A DNA stretch of 64,000 bases from CAYMDP01 sp964389375. Lineage in GTDB: Bacteria; Bdellovibrionota; Bdellovibrionia; Bdellovibrionales; UBA1609. This document shows positions 16,002 through 25,574 of the stretch, one piece after another. The position numbers and the translations under genes are program-made. Position 1 is the first letter of the stretch; each line of letters opens with the position of its first letter. Location: contig CAYMDP010000001.1 in assembly GCA_964389375.1 (NCBI GenBank), positions 72,130 through 136,129 on the forward strand, given 5' to 3'. The notes under the pieces are model-generated. The model saw nothing but the letters and a program-made list of their open reading frames with translations. It did not search any database and was not told where the DNA came from.

Positions 16002-18570
16002 CTAGTAATTCGGAAGAAGTGGCCCCTCGAAGATTGGACGATTCGGAGAAACTATAATTCCTCGAGTCACATGATCTTCAAGACTTCGATGGCGGTTTCT
16101 TCTAGAGATTCCTGAGTCAGAGCTGGTCAAAACCAACAGCTCACCAGGCGTCCCCGTCGTGATCGCAGCAAGTTCAAATGCCGAGATTTGTTCTCCCTCA
16201 ACTCCGTATAGAAGCTCAACTGCAGAGCCCGCAAGTTCAAGTGCCTTCTGAAATGCAAAAGCATTTTCAAGCATCGCTTTTCCGAACTTTGCGTAAGCGT
16301 CTGCAAACGCCTTAGGATCGTGGCCTTGAGTCGCGCCCATTCGAAGAAGTTCTTGATGCATCGAAGAGATCGCTTTTAATGAACCCTCATCAGAGATGGA
16401 TCCGTATTGAACTGTGCGAAGGCAGTTCGCCAGATTTGCTTGCAAAGAGTTTCCAGATGAATTGTTTCCTTGATCAAGACTGACTCTGTAGCGCGCACAA
16501 ATTCCGTAAGGATCTTGTCCTGAGGCTAAATATTTTTGTGCCGCAGTTTGAATTTGATTTTGCCAAGCCGATACATCTTGAGTCTGAGCTTTGTAGATCA
16601 TTCGGTTTGTCTGATCTTGAGAGAATCCAACCTCGAAATAAAGACCTGTGTAGTTTAGTCTTTGAGAGCTTGGAATGTTCATCATCAAAAGTTTTTCCAT
16701 TCCGGTTTGTTGAACCAGCTCAGTCATCGCTCTTCGTAGACTTCCGTCTGAAGAATCGTCACTTGAGTAGTCCCAAACCAGGCGCCCAAACTGACCGCGC
16801 TCTTCTTGGTTTAGATTTGCATCTTTCATCGAGTAACTTGCGCCGTAAAAACTAACCATGCGTCCACGATTACGGATGAAAGCATAGCGCGTGTTTCGAG
16901 TGTGGCTATGAACGCCGTAGTGAACTTCTGAGCGTTTGTTGTTTACAAGAATATCTCGAGCTTCGAAGCCTTCGGTGCTCTCGGTTGTCCAGTTGGTGTT
17001 TAAAATAAATGGAATCCCAAAATACCAATTGGTGAAGTTTCCTTTTCGAGTGGAATTCATGTTTTCATCGTGTTGAATTCCAGCCTGCGGGTCCATGGCG
17101 ATTAAGGCTTCGATCCCATGAGGGTTACAGTTCATTAAATCTTTATAGGCTTTCCATGAAGCGTCTTTGGTCAGATCCAATGAATATCTCATGCCTTGAT
17201 CAGAAAATTCGTAAGATCCTTTTCCGTAAGAAACAAAAATATTCCCAACTTTTTGGCTAACACTTTCGATATGTCCTTTGCTGATTTGAAGAACCGCAGC
17301 TTGAGGACCAGTCTTTTCGATATAAAATTTCCAACTTCCGAAAGCCACCATTGAATGAGTGAAGCTGACTAAGGGGATCCCCGCACTAACAGGAACAATA
17401 AGTCCACAGCGTTGTTCTAAAGACATGCTGTCGCCTTCATTCCAAGCCGCCAGTGCGTCTGCATCGGTGGGGAGGTGGTTGAAGTGAGACTTGCTATAAG
17501 CCTCTTCTAGAGTCTGAACTTGGCGAACAGAAATCACTTCTTGTCCAGTTACAGGGATGATTGCAGCAGAAAGATAGAACTGTTCTTGAATTCCCGAGGC
17601 ATTATCAAAATATAGAGTTCCACGAATTCCCAAACCAAATTCAAGCATTGTGCTGTCGACAACAGTAAAGCCATTCTTGAAGTCATTTAAGACTAAAGTT
17701 TGTCGCTCTGGAGAATAATATCTCGAAGAAACTTTTTGCGAGGAAGCTAAGTTCGGATTGTGGGGAGTCTTGTTGATGATCTTTCGATTTAATCCAAAAT
17801 CCAAATAGAAGGCCGGATCCCAACGAAGTTTTAGATTTGCACCTTGGTCAACGGGAGTTCCGGGTTGAGTCGGCTCTTCAGGATTTCCTGGATCTTGAGG
17901 ATCCTCGGGGTTTCCAGGATCTTCGGGTCCACCGGGGTTTCCAGGATCTTCGGGTCCACCGGGGTTTCCAGGATCTTCAGGTCCACCGGGGTTTCCAGGA
18001 TTTTCAGGTCCACCAGGGTTTCCAGGATTTCCGGGACCACCGGGGTTTCCAGGATTTTCAGGTCCACCGGGGTTTCCAGGATTTTCAGGTCCACCGGGGT
18101 TTCCAGGATTTTCAGGTCNNNNNNNNNNNNNNNNNNNNNNNNNNNNNNNNNNNNNNNNNNNNNNNNNNNNNNNNNNNNNNNNNNNNNNNNNNNNNNNNNN
18201 NNNNNNNNNNNNNNNNNNCACCGGGGTTTCCGGGATTTTCAGGTCCACCAGGGTTTCCAGGTGCTCCGGGTCCACCGGGAGCTTCAGGTCCACCAGGACC
18301 GCCAGGAGTTGGAGGCTGGTCATCGGGATCTGGGATTACGACTTGAGGAGTTCCTCCGGCGTTTCCATTTCCACCTGTGTTGCCTTGGTTTCCAGGGCCG
18401 GTATTGCCGACGCCGTTACCATTATTTCCGGGACAGCCGTTCTGACATCCGGGTTGGCCTTGGTTGTTATTTCCATTGCCGTTTCCATTTCCAGGAACAA
18501 CGGCGAACACAGAAGCCGTCGAAATAAAAAAGCTTGCGAGTAAAACGAGAAAAAAACTGAACATACGCAT
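16002..18570 (-). CDS. Secreted Pro/Gly triplet-repeat (collagen-like) protein, interrupted by an assembly gap
   Basis: ATG at 18570 with GGGGAGG nine bases upstream; signal peptide MRMFSFFLVLL..SVFA. Then a Gly/Asn-rich segment (PGNGNGNGNNNQGQPG) and a long run of xxP triplets (GGP, ENP, GNP, EDP) encoded by 27-bp repeats, broken by 100 N at 18119-18218. After the repeats comes a ~590-residue unrecognised C-terminal domain with WDPAFYLDFG, GLGIRGTLYF and a final PNY. The parts either side of the gap are in different frames only because the N length is arbitrary. Gly is not at every third position (E replaces it in ENP/EDP); Pro is, so a polyproline-type stalk is more likely than a true collagen triple helix. 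Probably a cell-surface stalk plus head. Confidence 0.8.
17890..18300. repeat. 27-bp tandem repeat array within the triplet-repeat gene
   Basis: Direct 27-bp units, each coding for nine residues of type GGPENPGNP or GGPEDPGNP, with third-position variation between copies. The array continues on both sides of the N block, which explains the failed assembly. Confidence 0.9.
18119..18218. other. Assembly gap of 100 N
   Basis: Exactly 100 N, the conventional size for a gap of unknown length, inside the 27-bp repeat array. The true number of repeats is unknown. Confidence 0.99.
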
Positions 18571-18642
18571 TCGGACGGACCTCCCCAGAAGTCTGGTGAA
18601 ATTGAACAAAACAGAAGATAAACTGAGTTGTCGGTTGCGAAG

Positions 18643-18671
18643 CTTATATACGAGCAAAACTGGGGCGACAA
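18643..18671 (-). promoter_or_regulatory. Candidate sigma-70 promoter of the triplet-repeat gene
   Basis: On the minus strand TTGTCG (18666-18671), a 17-bp spacer and TATAAG (18643-18648) give a predicted start near 18636 and a ~65-nt leader to the ATG at 18570. Confidence 0.55.
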
Positions 18672-18831
18672 GACTAGACTAAAGAAATGAAAATTTGGTT
18701 TCTGTCCTAGCATAAAGGCTTAAGCTAGTTCCGACTGATGCGTGTACGGAGTGGCGCAATCAAGCCGGACTAAACCCTCGATACAAAAACTCTATCTTAG
18801 GTCTAGAACCTGATTGAAGAAGTTAACCTAA

Positions 18832-21558
18832 GTGCTCGAATTTCCGACAAGAAATCGAATGAGTGTAGCGCAAAAATTGAATTCTCCAGATTTGGAAACA
18901 GAGTCTTTGTTAAAGACCTGCCATTTATTTCGGGACGCAAGTTCCGAGGCGCTAGAATTTGTCTTACAGCTCGGCCAGCGAGTTTCGGTTCCGCAAGGTG
19001 AGCCGATCATCTTAGAAAACGAACTCAATGATCAAGTCTACTTTGTTTTAAAAGGCGCAATCGAAATCGTCAGCTACATTGCAGAGGAGAAGCGAATTCA
19101 ACGTGTCGCCTTGCTGAAGGAGGGGAGTCAGTTTGCGGAGTTCTCGGTTCTTACCGGAAAAACAAAATCAGGCTCGGCCTACGCATTTCAAGATTGTCAG
19201 CTGTTTAGTCTTCCGGGACAAAACTTTCTCGAGCTCTTAAGAGGATTTCCAGAGGTCACAAAGACACTGGTGTCGATGCTTGCGGGCCTTAATTTTAGAG
19301 TCGAAACGGCTGGGGACTTTATTCCCTTTTACTCAAACGACCAGCTTAAGATTCAAAAAGATGTGCTTGGGCTTTTGCCGATTCAGCTTTGGAAGAAAAT
19401 GGGAAGCATTCCTCTTTCGATGAGTGGCGGAACTTTAGCAGTTGCCATGAAGGATCCTCACAGTGAAGAGTTGTTCCAGTATTTAAAATCCTCAGCACCA
19501 AATTTAGAAGTATTGGCTTATTTGATTCCGGATCTTGAGTTTGACTCAGCTTGTGAGTTTACGACGAAGTGGTTGAAGTCCGCAGAGTTTGGTCAGCAAC
19601 AACCAAAGCCCACAAAGCTTAGCATTGTAGACAGTGATGCGGCTCAGGATCTAAATGCTTTCTTAAAGGCCACGCCCTTGTTTAGTGAGCTTCCCGAGCA
19701 AGCGCTAGCTCAACTGAGCTCATACCTTCAGCCTCAGCAGTTTAAGGCAGGTCAAGTGGTGCTTTCGAAAGGTGAGCAAGTTCCCTCGGCATTCCTTGTC
19801 CTTGAGGGGCGGCTAAGGGTTTCAAGACCAATTGAACACTCTAAGGCCGGAGTTGAAGTTTCACATCTTGAAGCAGGATCCTTGTTTGGTGAAGTCTCTG
19901 TGCTTACAAATTCTGAATCCGTTTACACATACCGAACGCTTAAGGATTCGGTTCTACTTCCGATTCCTGCCGAGATCTTTACGCAACTAATTGGGACGCC
20001 CTATTTTACATTACCGATGGCAAGACACCTTGCGGATCGTATGCAGAAAATGGGGGCGCGTCCAGGGCTTAAATATTTTAGATCTTTAGAACACATGGAT
20101 TTTCGAGAAGTCGCTCAGTTGATCCCAAGCTCCGTGATGACTCAACATCAAGTTCTTCCATTAAAGATTTTGGACAACGAAATTATTTTAGGAGTTGTGC
20201 AGCCAGATTTTCGAAGGATTTTTTCGGCAGTCGGTCGTTACCTTTTAGACTACCGTCTTCGCGTGTTTGGAATTACGCCAGAGCAATTTAAAGGTTTTTA
20301 CCAGCAGTTTAAACTTTTAAAGGGTCAGCAGCATTCTGATGGAATTGCTCAAGCTGGGGGAGTTCAGGTCGCAAGGACAGGTCAAAATCAACAGACTCCA
20401 AGTCAGGCATTGGATCAGATTCTTCTGACTGGAATGGCGAATCGTTGCAGTGATATTCACTTCGAGCCCGGCGAAGAGTTTATGACTGTACGATACAGAA
20501 TCGATGGAGTCTTACAAGAAAAATCAGAAAAAATATCAAAGGCCGACAGCAAAGAAGTGATTGGACGTCTTAAGATTATTTCGAACATGGATATTGCAAA
20601 TCAACACACTCCGCAGGATGGACAGATCAAAACAAAAATCGGTGAAACTTTAGTGATGGCGAGATCTTCTTGTCTTCCTATGAAGTACGGCGAGAAGTTT
20701 GTATTGCGAGTCATTCGCGCACAAAGTTCTGTGGTGCCTTTAAATATGTTAGCTCCAGATCGTCGCGCGATTCGATTGCTTCAGGGAATTGCGAAGTGTC
20801 GACAAGGCTTGTTCTTAGTCACGGGACCGACTGGTTCGGGAAAAACCACAACGCTTTATTCAATGTTGAATGAAATCAACCGCGTTGATATTAACGTGGT
20901 CACTCTTGAAGATCCAGTCGAGATGGAAATCCCAGGTTTTAACCAAGTCGAAATTGATCGCAAGAAAGGCTTAGATTTTGGGATGGCCCTTCGCAGTGTG
21001 CTAAGACAAGATCCTGACGTGATTATGGTGGGTGAGATTCGAGATGAAGAATCTGCTAAAATCGTTTTCGAAGCTGCAATAACGGGTCACTTGGTCTTTT
21101 CGACTCTTCATACAAATTCGTCTTTAGATGTTTCTCCACGGCTTCATGAGCTGGGGGTTCCAAATGCAACGATTGCGGCAGGGCTATTAGGTGTTCTGAC
21201 TCAAAGACTATTAAGAGCGAACTGTAAAAAATGTATCGAAGTTCGGCCAATGACTCCCTCTGAACGGGAATTAGTTAAGGAAGTTTTAAAACATGAAAAC
21301 TTCACCCCAGAGATTCACCAAAGTTCGGGTTGTCCAGCTTGTAATAACACGGGCTATTTTGATCGTATTCCAGTCCTCGAGATTTGGACCAATACTTTGC
21401 CCATGAAGAAGGCTTTGATTCAAGGTTTAAGTATTCAAGAGATGATGGAAGTCGCAAGAGCTGATGGCTACGAGACTCTTTTTGAGTTTGGTGTAAAGCT
21501 TGCTCTTAGTGGGATGACAACTTTAGAAGAAGTGAAAAGGGTTTTGACGAATGTTTGA
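18832..21558 (+). CDS. GspE/PilB-family ATPase with duplicated cNMP-binding and MshEN-like modules
   Basis: 908 residues. Domain order as read: cyclic-nucleotide-binding fold (~30-150, GEPIILENELNDQVYFVLKG), MshEN/GspE-N-like module (~160-245, IPLSMSGGTLAVAMKDP), second cNMP-binding fold (~275-400, GSLFGEVSVLTNSES), second MshEN-like module (~415-495), then a type II secretion/type IV pilus ATPase. That ATPase has SDIHFEPG, Walker A GPTGSGKTTT at ~665-674, Walker B DPDVIMVGEIRDEES and HLVFSTLHT. The four-Cys zinc motif is CKKC..CPAC at ~798-838. GTG 18832 is taken as start; ATG 18859 is an alternative. No pilin, PilC or PilQ gene is adjacent. Its 3' end overlaps the next gene by 8 bp. Confidence 0.9.
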   Translation: MLEFPTRNRMSVAQKLNSPDLETESLLKTCHLFRDASSEALEFVLQLGQRVSVPQGEPIILENELNDQVYFVLKGAIEIVSYIAEEKRIQRVALLKEGSQFAEFSVLTGKTKSGSAYAFQDCQLFSLPGQNFLELLRGFPEVTKTLVSMLAGLNFRVETAGDFIPFYSNDQLKIQKDVLGLLPIQLWKKMGSIPLSMSGGTLAVAMKDPHSEELFQYLKSSAPNLEVLAYLIPDLEFDSACEFTTKWLKSAEFGQQQPKPTKLSIVDSDAAQDLNAFLKATPLFSELPEQALAQLSSYLQPQQFKAGQVVLSKGEQVPSAFLVLEGRLRVSRPIEHSKAGVEVSHLEAGSLFGEVSVLTNSESVYTYRTLKDSVLLPIPAEIFTQLIGTPYFTLPMARHLADRMQKMGARPGLKYFRSLEHMDFREVAQLIPSSVMTQHQVLPLKILDNEIILGVVQPDFRRIFSAVGRYLLDYRLRVFGITPEQFKGFYQQFKLLKGQQHSDGIAQAGGVQVARTGQNQQTPSQALDQILLTGMANRCSDIHFEPGEEFMTVRYRIDGVLQEKSEKISKADSKEVIGRLKIISNMDIANQHTPQDGQIKTKIGETLVMARSSCLPMKYGEKFVLRVIRAQSSVVPLNMLAPDRRAIRLLQGIAKCRQGLFLVTGPTGSGKTTTLYSMLNEINRVDINVVTLEDPVEMEIPGFNQVEIDRKKGLDFGMALRSVLRQDPDVIMVGEIRDEESAKIVFEAAITGHLVFSTLHTNSSLDVSPRLHELGVPNATIAAGLLGVLTQRLLRANCKKCIEVRPMTPSERELVKEVLKHENFTPEIHQSSGCPACNNTGYFDRIPVLEIWTNTLPMKKALIQGLSIQEMMEVARADGYETLFEFGVKLALSGMTTLEEVKRVLTNV

Positions 21559-22465
21559 TTTAGAATTTTCTTTTATCCGGCGACCGTTTAGTCTTTCTCG
21601 TCTGTCATTTGCTCATTTGTGTTTAGTGATATTAATATGTAGCTTTTTACTTGTGCCCAAAGTTTACGGGCAAGCGGATTTTTTTGTTAAAGAAGAAGTG
21701 CAGGTCTTTTCAAAACCCGATCGAAATTCGGAAGTATTGATCACTTTACAAGAAGGCGATAAGGCTTTGGCTTCGACCAAGTACTATCATCAAGGCTGGA
21801 GAAAGATTCGTGTTCGTGTGGGCGAAAAACCAAGAGTTGGATATGTGGATGGAAAAGACTTAAGGCTTTCTTTTTTTAAAGAGCGGGGAGGAAAACCAAA
21901 GATTGCGCCCCATCGGGAGCGCTGGAGTTTTGGCGGGGGAGTGGGCCTGGGCTATCTTCTTCAGACCGAAAGAAGTTATTCACTCAGCGGAGGCGCGGGA
22001 AATTTGGATGTGAATAAGATGGCGACGCCGGCCCTTTCTTTGTCTGGATATATCGAGCTTCCCTTTGATGGGCATAAAATTAAGCTTTATGGGATTGCTC
22101 GGTATTTTATGTATTCGGGTCAGGGCGTGACCAGCAGTGGGGACACAAGGGCTTCGGTGCAGCAGACGGAGCTCGCTCTAGGTGCTGGAGGAAATGCAAA
22201 GATCTATTTGGGTTCAAAAAATAAGTATTGGATCGGAGCTGGAGGAGAACTCAGCAAAGCCTTAAGTGCGCAGCTGACGACCTCGGACGATACGCAATTA
22301 ACCGAGGAAGAGCCGCCATTATATTTGTTTGCCACGCTTAATTTTGGTTGGGACCACGAAATCATCCCAGGCTTATATATTCTACCTGAAGTGCGCGGCC
22401 TTTTTAGTTTTAAGCCCAATGTTTATGGGATGGAGTTCTTCGTCTCTTCTGGTTTTGGATTTTAA
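21551..22465 (+). CDS. Exported SH3b-domain and beta-barrel-like protein
   Basis: 304 residues overlapping the ATPase gene by 8 bp, so co-translated with it. The signal peptide is at about residues 18-38 (ending VYGQA). An SH3b-like domain follows (~42-100, VFSKPDRNSEVLITLQEGD..WRKIRVRVG..GYVDGKDLR), then a region of alternating hydrophobic/aromatic strands (SWSFGGGVGLGYLL, KIKLYGIARYFMYSG, YLFATLNFGW) ending in GFGF, a C-terminal aromatic typical of outer-membrane barrels. About 8 strands are plausible. It may anchor or sense the cell wall and work with the ATPase. Confidence 0.7.
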   Translation: MFDLEFSFIRRPFSLSRLSFAHLCLVILICSFLLVPKVYGQADFFVKEEVQVFSKPDRNSEVLITLQEGDKALASTKYYHQGWRKIRVRVGEKPRVGYVDGKDLRLSFFKERGGKPKIAPHRERWSFGGGVGLGYLLQTERSYSLSGGAGNLDVNKMATPALSLSGYIELPFDGHKIKLYGIARYFMYSGQGVTSSGDTRASVQQTELALGAGGNAKIYLGSKNKYWIGAGGELSKALSAQLTTSDDTQLTEEEPPLYLFATLNFGWDHEIIPGLYILPEVRGLFSFKPNVYGMEFFVSSGFGF

Positions 22466-22621
22466 GGCTTTGGTTTTTAGGGCTTCGTTTAAGCCTGGAC
22501 CGGCGGTTCTATTGGGAAGCCAAATGGCTAAAATCTGAGGACCCGAGGCCATGTAGTCCGGGGAAAATGCAGCAATTTTAAGCTAATTTAGCCCGAAAAT
22601 GCTCTATCTATGCCCCGAGGC

Positions 22622-22650
22622 TTGACTCAAGGCCGGCAGATCCATAAGTT
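22622..22650 (+). promoter_or_regulatory. Candidate promoter of tRNA-fMet
   Basis: TTGACT (22622-22627), 17-bp spacer, TAAGTT (22645-22650), about 26 bp upstream of the mature tRNA 5' end. The -10 is weak. Confidence 0.4.
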
Positions 22651-22675
22651 GCTGACCTTAGGCACTTCTTCTTGT

Positions 22676-22751
<76 letters not shown>

Positions 22752-22752
<1 letters not shown>

Positions 22753-22773
22753 ATTTTTGCAAAAGCAAAAATT
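22752..22773 (+). terminator. Hairpin directly 3' of tRNA-fMet
   Basis: AATTTTTGC (22752-22760), loop AAAA, GCAAAAATT (22765-22773): a perfect 9-bp stem starting at the tRNA 3' end. It lacks a following T-run, so it may be a processing hairpin rather than an intrinsic terminator. Confidence 0.4.
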
Positions 22774-22809
22774 CCTCCATTATCGATTTTCAATTTTCGG
22801 ATTCTGCGG

Positions 22810-24141
22810 TTAGGCGGCAGAGCTAAGATATTTGGGATTGTTGATGCTCTCCCACATTTCGATCGCATAACGATCGCTCATTCCAGCAATAAAATCAGAA
22901 AGCATGTGGGCCAACTCGACTTGGGAAGAAGACTTGTTTGCATGAAAAGCTCTAATTTTTGACTGAACTGACTGTGGTAAAATATAAAACAGTTCTTCTT
23001 TTTCAAAGTTCTGAGAAGAGAATGCCCCTAGAAATGAACTCCACAAGTCTGACACAACCTTTTGTGCTAGATATTCTGCGCGTTTAATCTCCGGAGATTT
23101 CAAAATTCTTCGATAATAAACAAAGCTTTTTAAGTCATCGGCTTTGGAGCCAATCAGATTGGTTTTTTTCGACCAATAAAGGAGGTTAAAATGAGCACCA
23201 TTTGTCTGAGATTTCCCAAAACTGTCGAGTCGATCGACTACGTTATCAAGCTCGGCCCCATGAATCGAAATATCAAGACCCTCTCTCACATGGCTTACAA
23301 ATGCACGGATTAGATAAAGGGCTATCTTTCTCGGATCTATTTCGCTTGCTGCAATAATTTGATTCCACGTTAATGATGGATCGATGTCGTAGGCATGATC
23401 TAGAATGGGCAGATCCTCGACAAAAGTTAAAAGCTCAGGCAATTTGATCAAACCCATCTTGCAAGCGTCTTCGATATCAGAAGATATGTACGCGATGTCA
23501 TCTGCTGCCTCCATTAAGTAAGATGCTGGATGGCGCATACTTCCGGTGCCGGTCTCGGAGGTGGATCGATCTAAAAAACTACTATCTTGACCGTATGAGC
23601 CGCCGTTTTTCTCAGGCTTCGAGCTACTCTTGTACTTTACGAGGGAATCAACCAGTGCGCACGATACAGAAAATTTCTCATTCCTAATGATCCGAATGTT
23701 TTGTTTATTGCCTTCATAATGTGAGCCACCACTTAGGGCGTGAACCTGAGTATTCAGAACGGCTTCTCCTGCGTGACCAAAGGGAGGTTGGCCGAGATCA
23801 TGGGCTAAGCATGCAGCTCCAACAAGATCATTGAAGTCTTCTGCAAAAGTTCTTTGCGTAGTACCTTGGTATTCAGAGATTGAGTTTGGATCAATTAGAT
23901 CGCTAAAAATTCGAGACAGTTGCGTGCCAATCTGGCTAACTTCTAGCGAATGAGTGAGCCTCGTTCTCGGGTAATCCATTCTCGGATTTAGATGTACTTG
24001 CGTTTTATGTGAAAGTCGACGGAAGTAATATGAGTGTACAATCGTACCTAAGTCAGCTTGAAATGGTCCTCTTCGGAATTTTTTATTGTAGACAAAATTA
24101 TTCTGGGAAATCGCGTTTTTGCCAGACATCCACTTGCACAT
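22810..24141 (-). CDS. dgt: dGTP triphosphohydrolase (HD superfamily)
   Basis: 443 residues. Cleaves dGTP (or other dNTPs) to the nucleoside and triphosphate, balancing dNTP pools. N-terminal FRRLSHKTQVHLNP and YPRTRLTHSLEVSQIG supply the first metal His; CLAHDLGQPPFGHAGE gives the HD pair with the dGTPase-typical PPFGH; DDIAYISSDIEDA carries the last metal Asp. ATG 24141 has AAGGGG six bases upstream. Its 3' end faces tRNA-fMet. A role in phage defence has been shown for some Dgt homologues, but nothing here suggests it specifically. Confidence 0.92.
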   Translation of the reverse strand: MCKWMSGKNAISQNNFVYNKKFRRGPFQADLGTIVHSYYFRRLSHKTQVHLNPRMDYPRTRLTHSLEVSQIGTQLSRIFSDLIDPNSISEYQGTTQRTFAEDFNDLVGAACLAHDLGQPPFGHAGEAVLNTQVHALSGGSHYEGNKQNIRIIRNEKFSVSCALVDSLVKYKSSSKPEKNGGSYGQDSSFLDRSTSETGTGSMRHPASYLMEAADDIAYISSDIEDACKMGLIKLPELLTFVEDLPILDHAYDIDPSLTWNQIIAASEIDPRKIALYLIRAFVSHVREGLDISIHGAELDNVVDRLDSFGKSQTNGAHFNLLYWSKKTNLIGSKADDLKSFVYYRRILKSPEIKRAEYLAQKVVSDLWSSFLGAFSSQNFEKEELFYILPQSVQSKIRAFHANKSSSQVELAHMLSDFIAGMSDRYAIEMWESINNPKYLSSAA

Positions 24142-24505
24142 AAATACCCCTTAATCGATTCTCGTTATTATTAATGCTAAGAACATGATTTTTTCGGACC
24201 TTCGGTATCGATTTACTCATCGTCAAACTTAGGGCGAGACTGAACTGGACGTTATGCCTGACGATTTTGTTGATGCGACGCCTTGAATTGAATAAATAAT
24301 TTGACCTCATTTTCTGATTTCATGAATGGGCGAGGCGCCATTAAGGCCCCTTTTTTCGGATTTGTTATAAATTTGACTTGTTTATACCATGCTGAGGCGA
24401 TTAGGCGCAATAAGAGGTGAATCTTAAGTGGTTCTGGCCGTAGCAAAAAAATCCATTTAAAAACCCATGTTAGATTCATTTCACTTTATTCATGTGAGGT
24501 GATCT
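24142..24505. other. Intergenic region between divergent dgt and the HNH gene
   Basis: No gene is supported. It must contain both divergent promoters; short frames on the minus strand have no credible start or composition. There is a GC-rich patch (about 24326-24345) before a run of T at about 24350, but no good stem. The HNH gene's Shine-Dalgarno GAGGTGATC is at its end. Confidence 0.4.
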
Positions 24506-25558
24506 TTGAATCTAAAACATCTTAAAGACAGCGAACTTTTATCCCAAACAAAACAGCTGGTGCAAACCGAGCGAGAGTTGCTGACCAAAGTGTTACACCA
24601 CCTGCGCGAAGTTGAAAGACGAAAGTTGTTTTCGGATCTGGGCTATCAAAGTCTTTTCGAATATGCAGTCAAAGATCTAAAATATAGCGAAGGACAAGCG
24701 GGGCGACGCATTCAAGCCATGCGTTTAATTAAAGAAATTCCAGAACTCGAGAAGAAGATCGAGTCCGGACATTTAAGCCTCAGCAATATTTCTCAAGCTC
24801 AGACGTACTTTCGTGAATCGCAAAAAGCCTCACCTGAACTAAAAATTAACTCTTCAGAAAAACTTAGAGTTTTAGAAAGCCTCGAAAACAAGTCCGCCCG
24901 TGAAGCTCAGAAAGTCCTAATCAGTCTTCAGCCCCATACGGCTCTTCCGCGAGAAAGAGAACGAGTCCTTGATGACACTCATACAGAAGTGCGTTTTGTA
25001 ATGACCGAAGACCTAAAAAATCAACTTGAAGAGCTTCGCTCACTCCTTGGGTCCAATGGTGCAACGATGAGCCTGGCAGATCTTATTCAGCAAATGACCA
25101 AAATCAGTATTCGTGAACTTAAGATAAAAAGATTTGGCAAGAAGCGGTCTCAAGCTCAAACTCAAGGCGAGACCAAAGCCCAAACCGCCTCAATTCCGAA
25201 TGGCTCTAAGAATAGCATTTCCTCTGACCAATCTTCATCTTGTCCGGATCACTTAGTGCCTCAATGCATATCTACTCCAAAATCGTCCCGGGCAACTCCG
25301 ACGTCGGAGTTGCGTTGCAGCAAAAATCTGCGCACTATCCCCGTGGCGGTTCAATATGAAGTTTGGAATCGGGATCAGGGGAAGTGTCGGATTTGTGGGG
25401 CTCGAAGGCATTTGAATTTTGATCATATCCAGCCTGCTGCACTTGGTGGGCAGTCGGGATCTGACAACCTCCGATTGCTTTGCTTTCACTGCAATCAACG
25501 ACAAGCAATTAAGATCTTTGGGATTGACCGCCTCGATAGGGGACAGCAGCATAGCTAA
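24506..25558 (+). CDS. HNH endonuclease-domain protein
   Basis: TTG start with GAGGTGAT upstream. 350 residues: a helical N-terminal region (~1-150, SLFEYAVKDLKYSEGQAGRRIQ), a DUF222-like arrangement, a low-complexity Ser/Gln/Thr linker (~205-285), then a canonical HNH domain at ~305-340 with CRICGARRHLNFDHIQPAALGG and CFHCNQRQ (two CxxC zinc knuckles around the DH). Such proteins are multicopy in Bdellovibrio-type genomes; their role is not established. The linker contains a palindromic DNA repeat that is also found at 13847. Confidence 0.85.
   Translation: MNLKHLKDSELLSQTKQLVQTERELLTKVLHHLREVERRKLFSDLGYQSLFEYAVKDLKYSEGQAGRRIQAMRLIKEIPELEKKIESGHLSLSNISQAQTYFRESQKASPELKINSSEKLRVLESLENKSAREAQKVLISLQPHTALPRERERVLDDTHTEVRFVMTEDLKNQLEELRSLLGSNGATMSLADLIQQMTKISIRELKIKRFGKKRSQAQTQGETKAQTASIPNGSKNSISSDQSSSCPDHLVPQCISTPKSSRATPTSELRCSKNLRTIPVAVQYEVWNRDQGKCRICGARRHLNFDHIQPAALGGQSGSDNLRLLCFHCNQRQAIKIFGIDRLDRGQQHS
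25291..25320. repeat. Palindromic repeat, copy 2, inside the HNH gene linker
   Basis: GCAACTCCGACGTCGGAGTTGC (25292-25313) is a perfect 22-bp palindrome, followed by GTTGCAG. Apart from three extra central bases and one substitution it equals the element at 13847-13865 with flanks. It is translated in frame within the Ser/Thr linker of the HNH protein. Confidence 0.65.
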
Positions 25559-25574
25559 AAAAGGAGCCACAATT

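Noticed and set aside
17890..18300. Regular 27-bp repeats that resemble a CRISPR or satellite array
   Set aside because: The repeats have no unique spacers, are in frame as nine-residue Pro/Gly units, and lie in a gene with a signal peptide and terminator.
17837..18527. Long plus-strand open frames opposite the repeat gene
   Set aside because: They are antisense shadows of the repeat codons, cross the N gap and have no ribosome-binding site.
16002..18570. Frameshift or pseudogene in the triplet-repeat protein
   Set aside because: The frame change coincides exactly with 100 N of arbitrary length; both sides keep good repeat coding.
22810..24141. dGTPase as part of a phage-defence island
   Set aside because: No restriction, toxin or other defence genes are adjacent; a housekeeping role is enough to explain it.
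24098..24479. Short minus-strand frames upstream of dgt
   Set aside because: No credible Shine-Dalgarno, overlapping one another, odd composition; they are better explained as promoter region.
24506..25558. HNH protein as a homing endonuclease or IS-encoded nuclease
   Set aside because: No intron, intein or terminal inverted repeats surround it; only the small palindromic repeat is suggestive.
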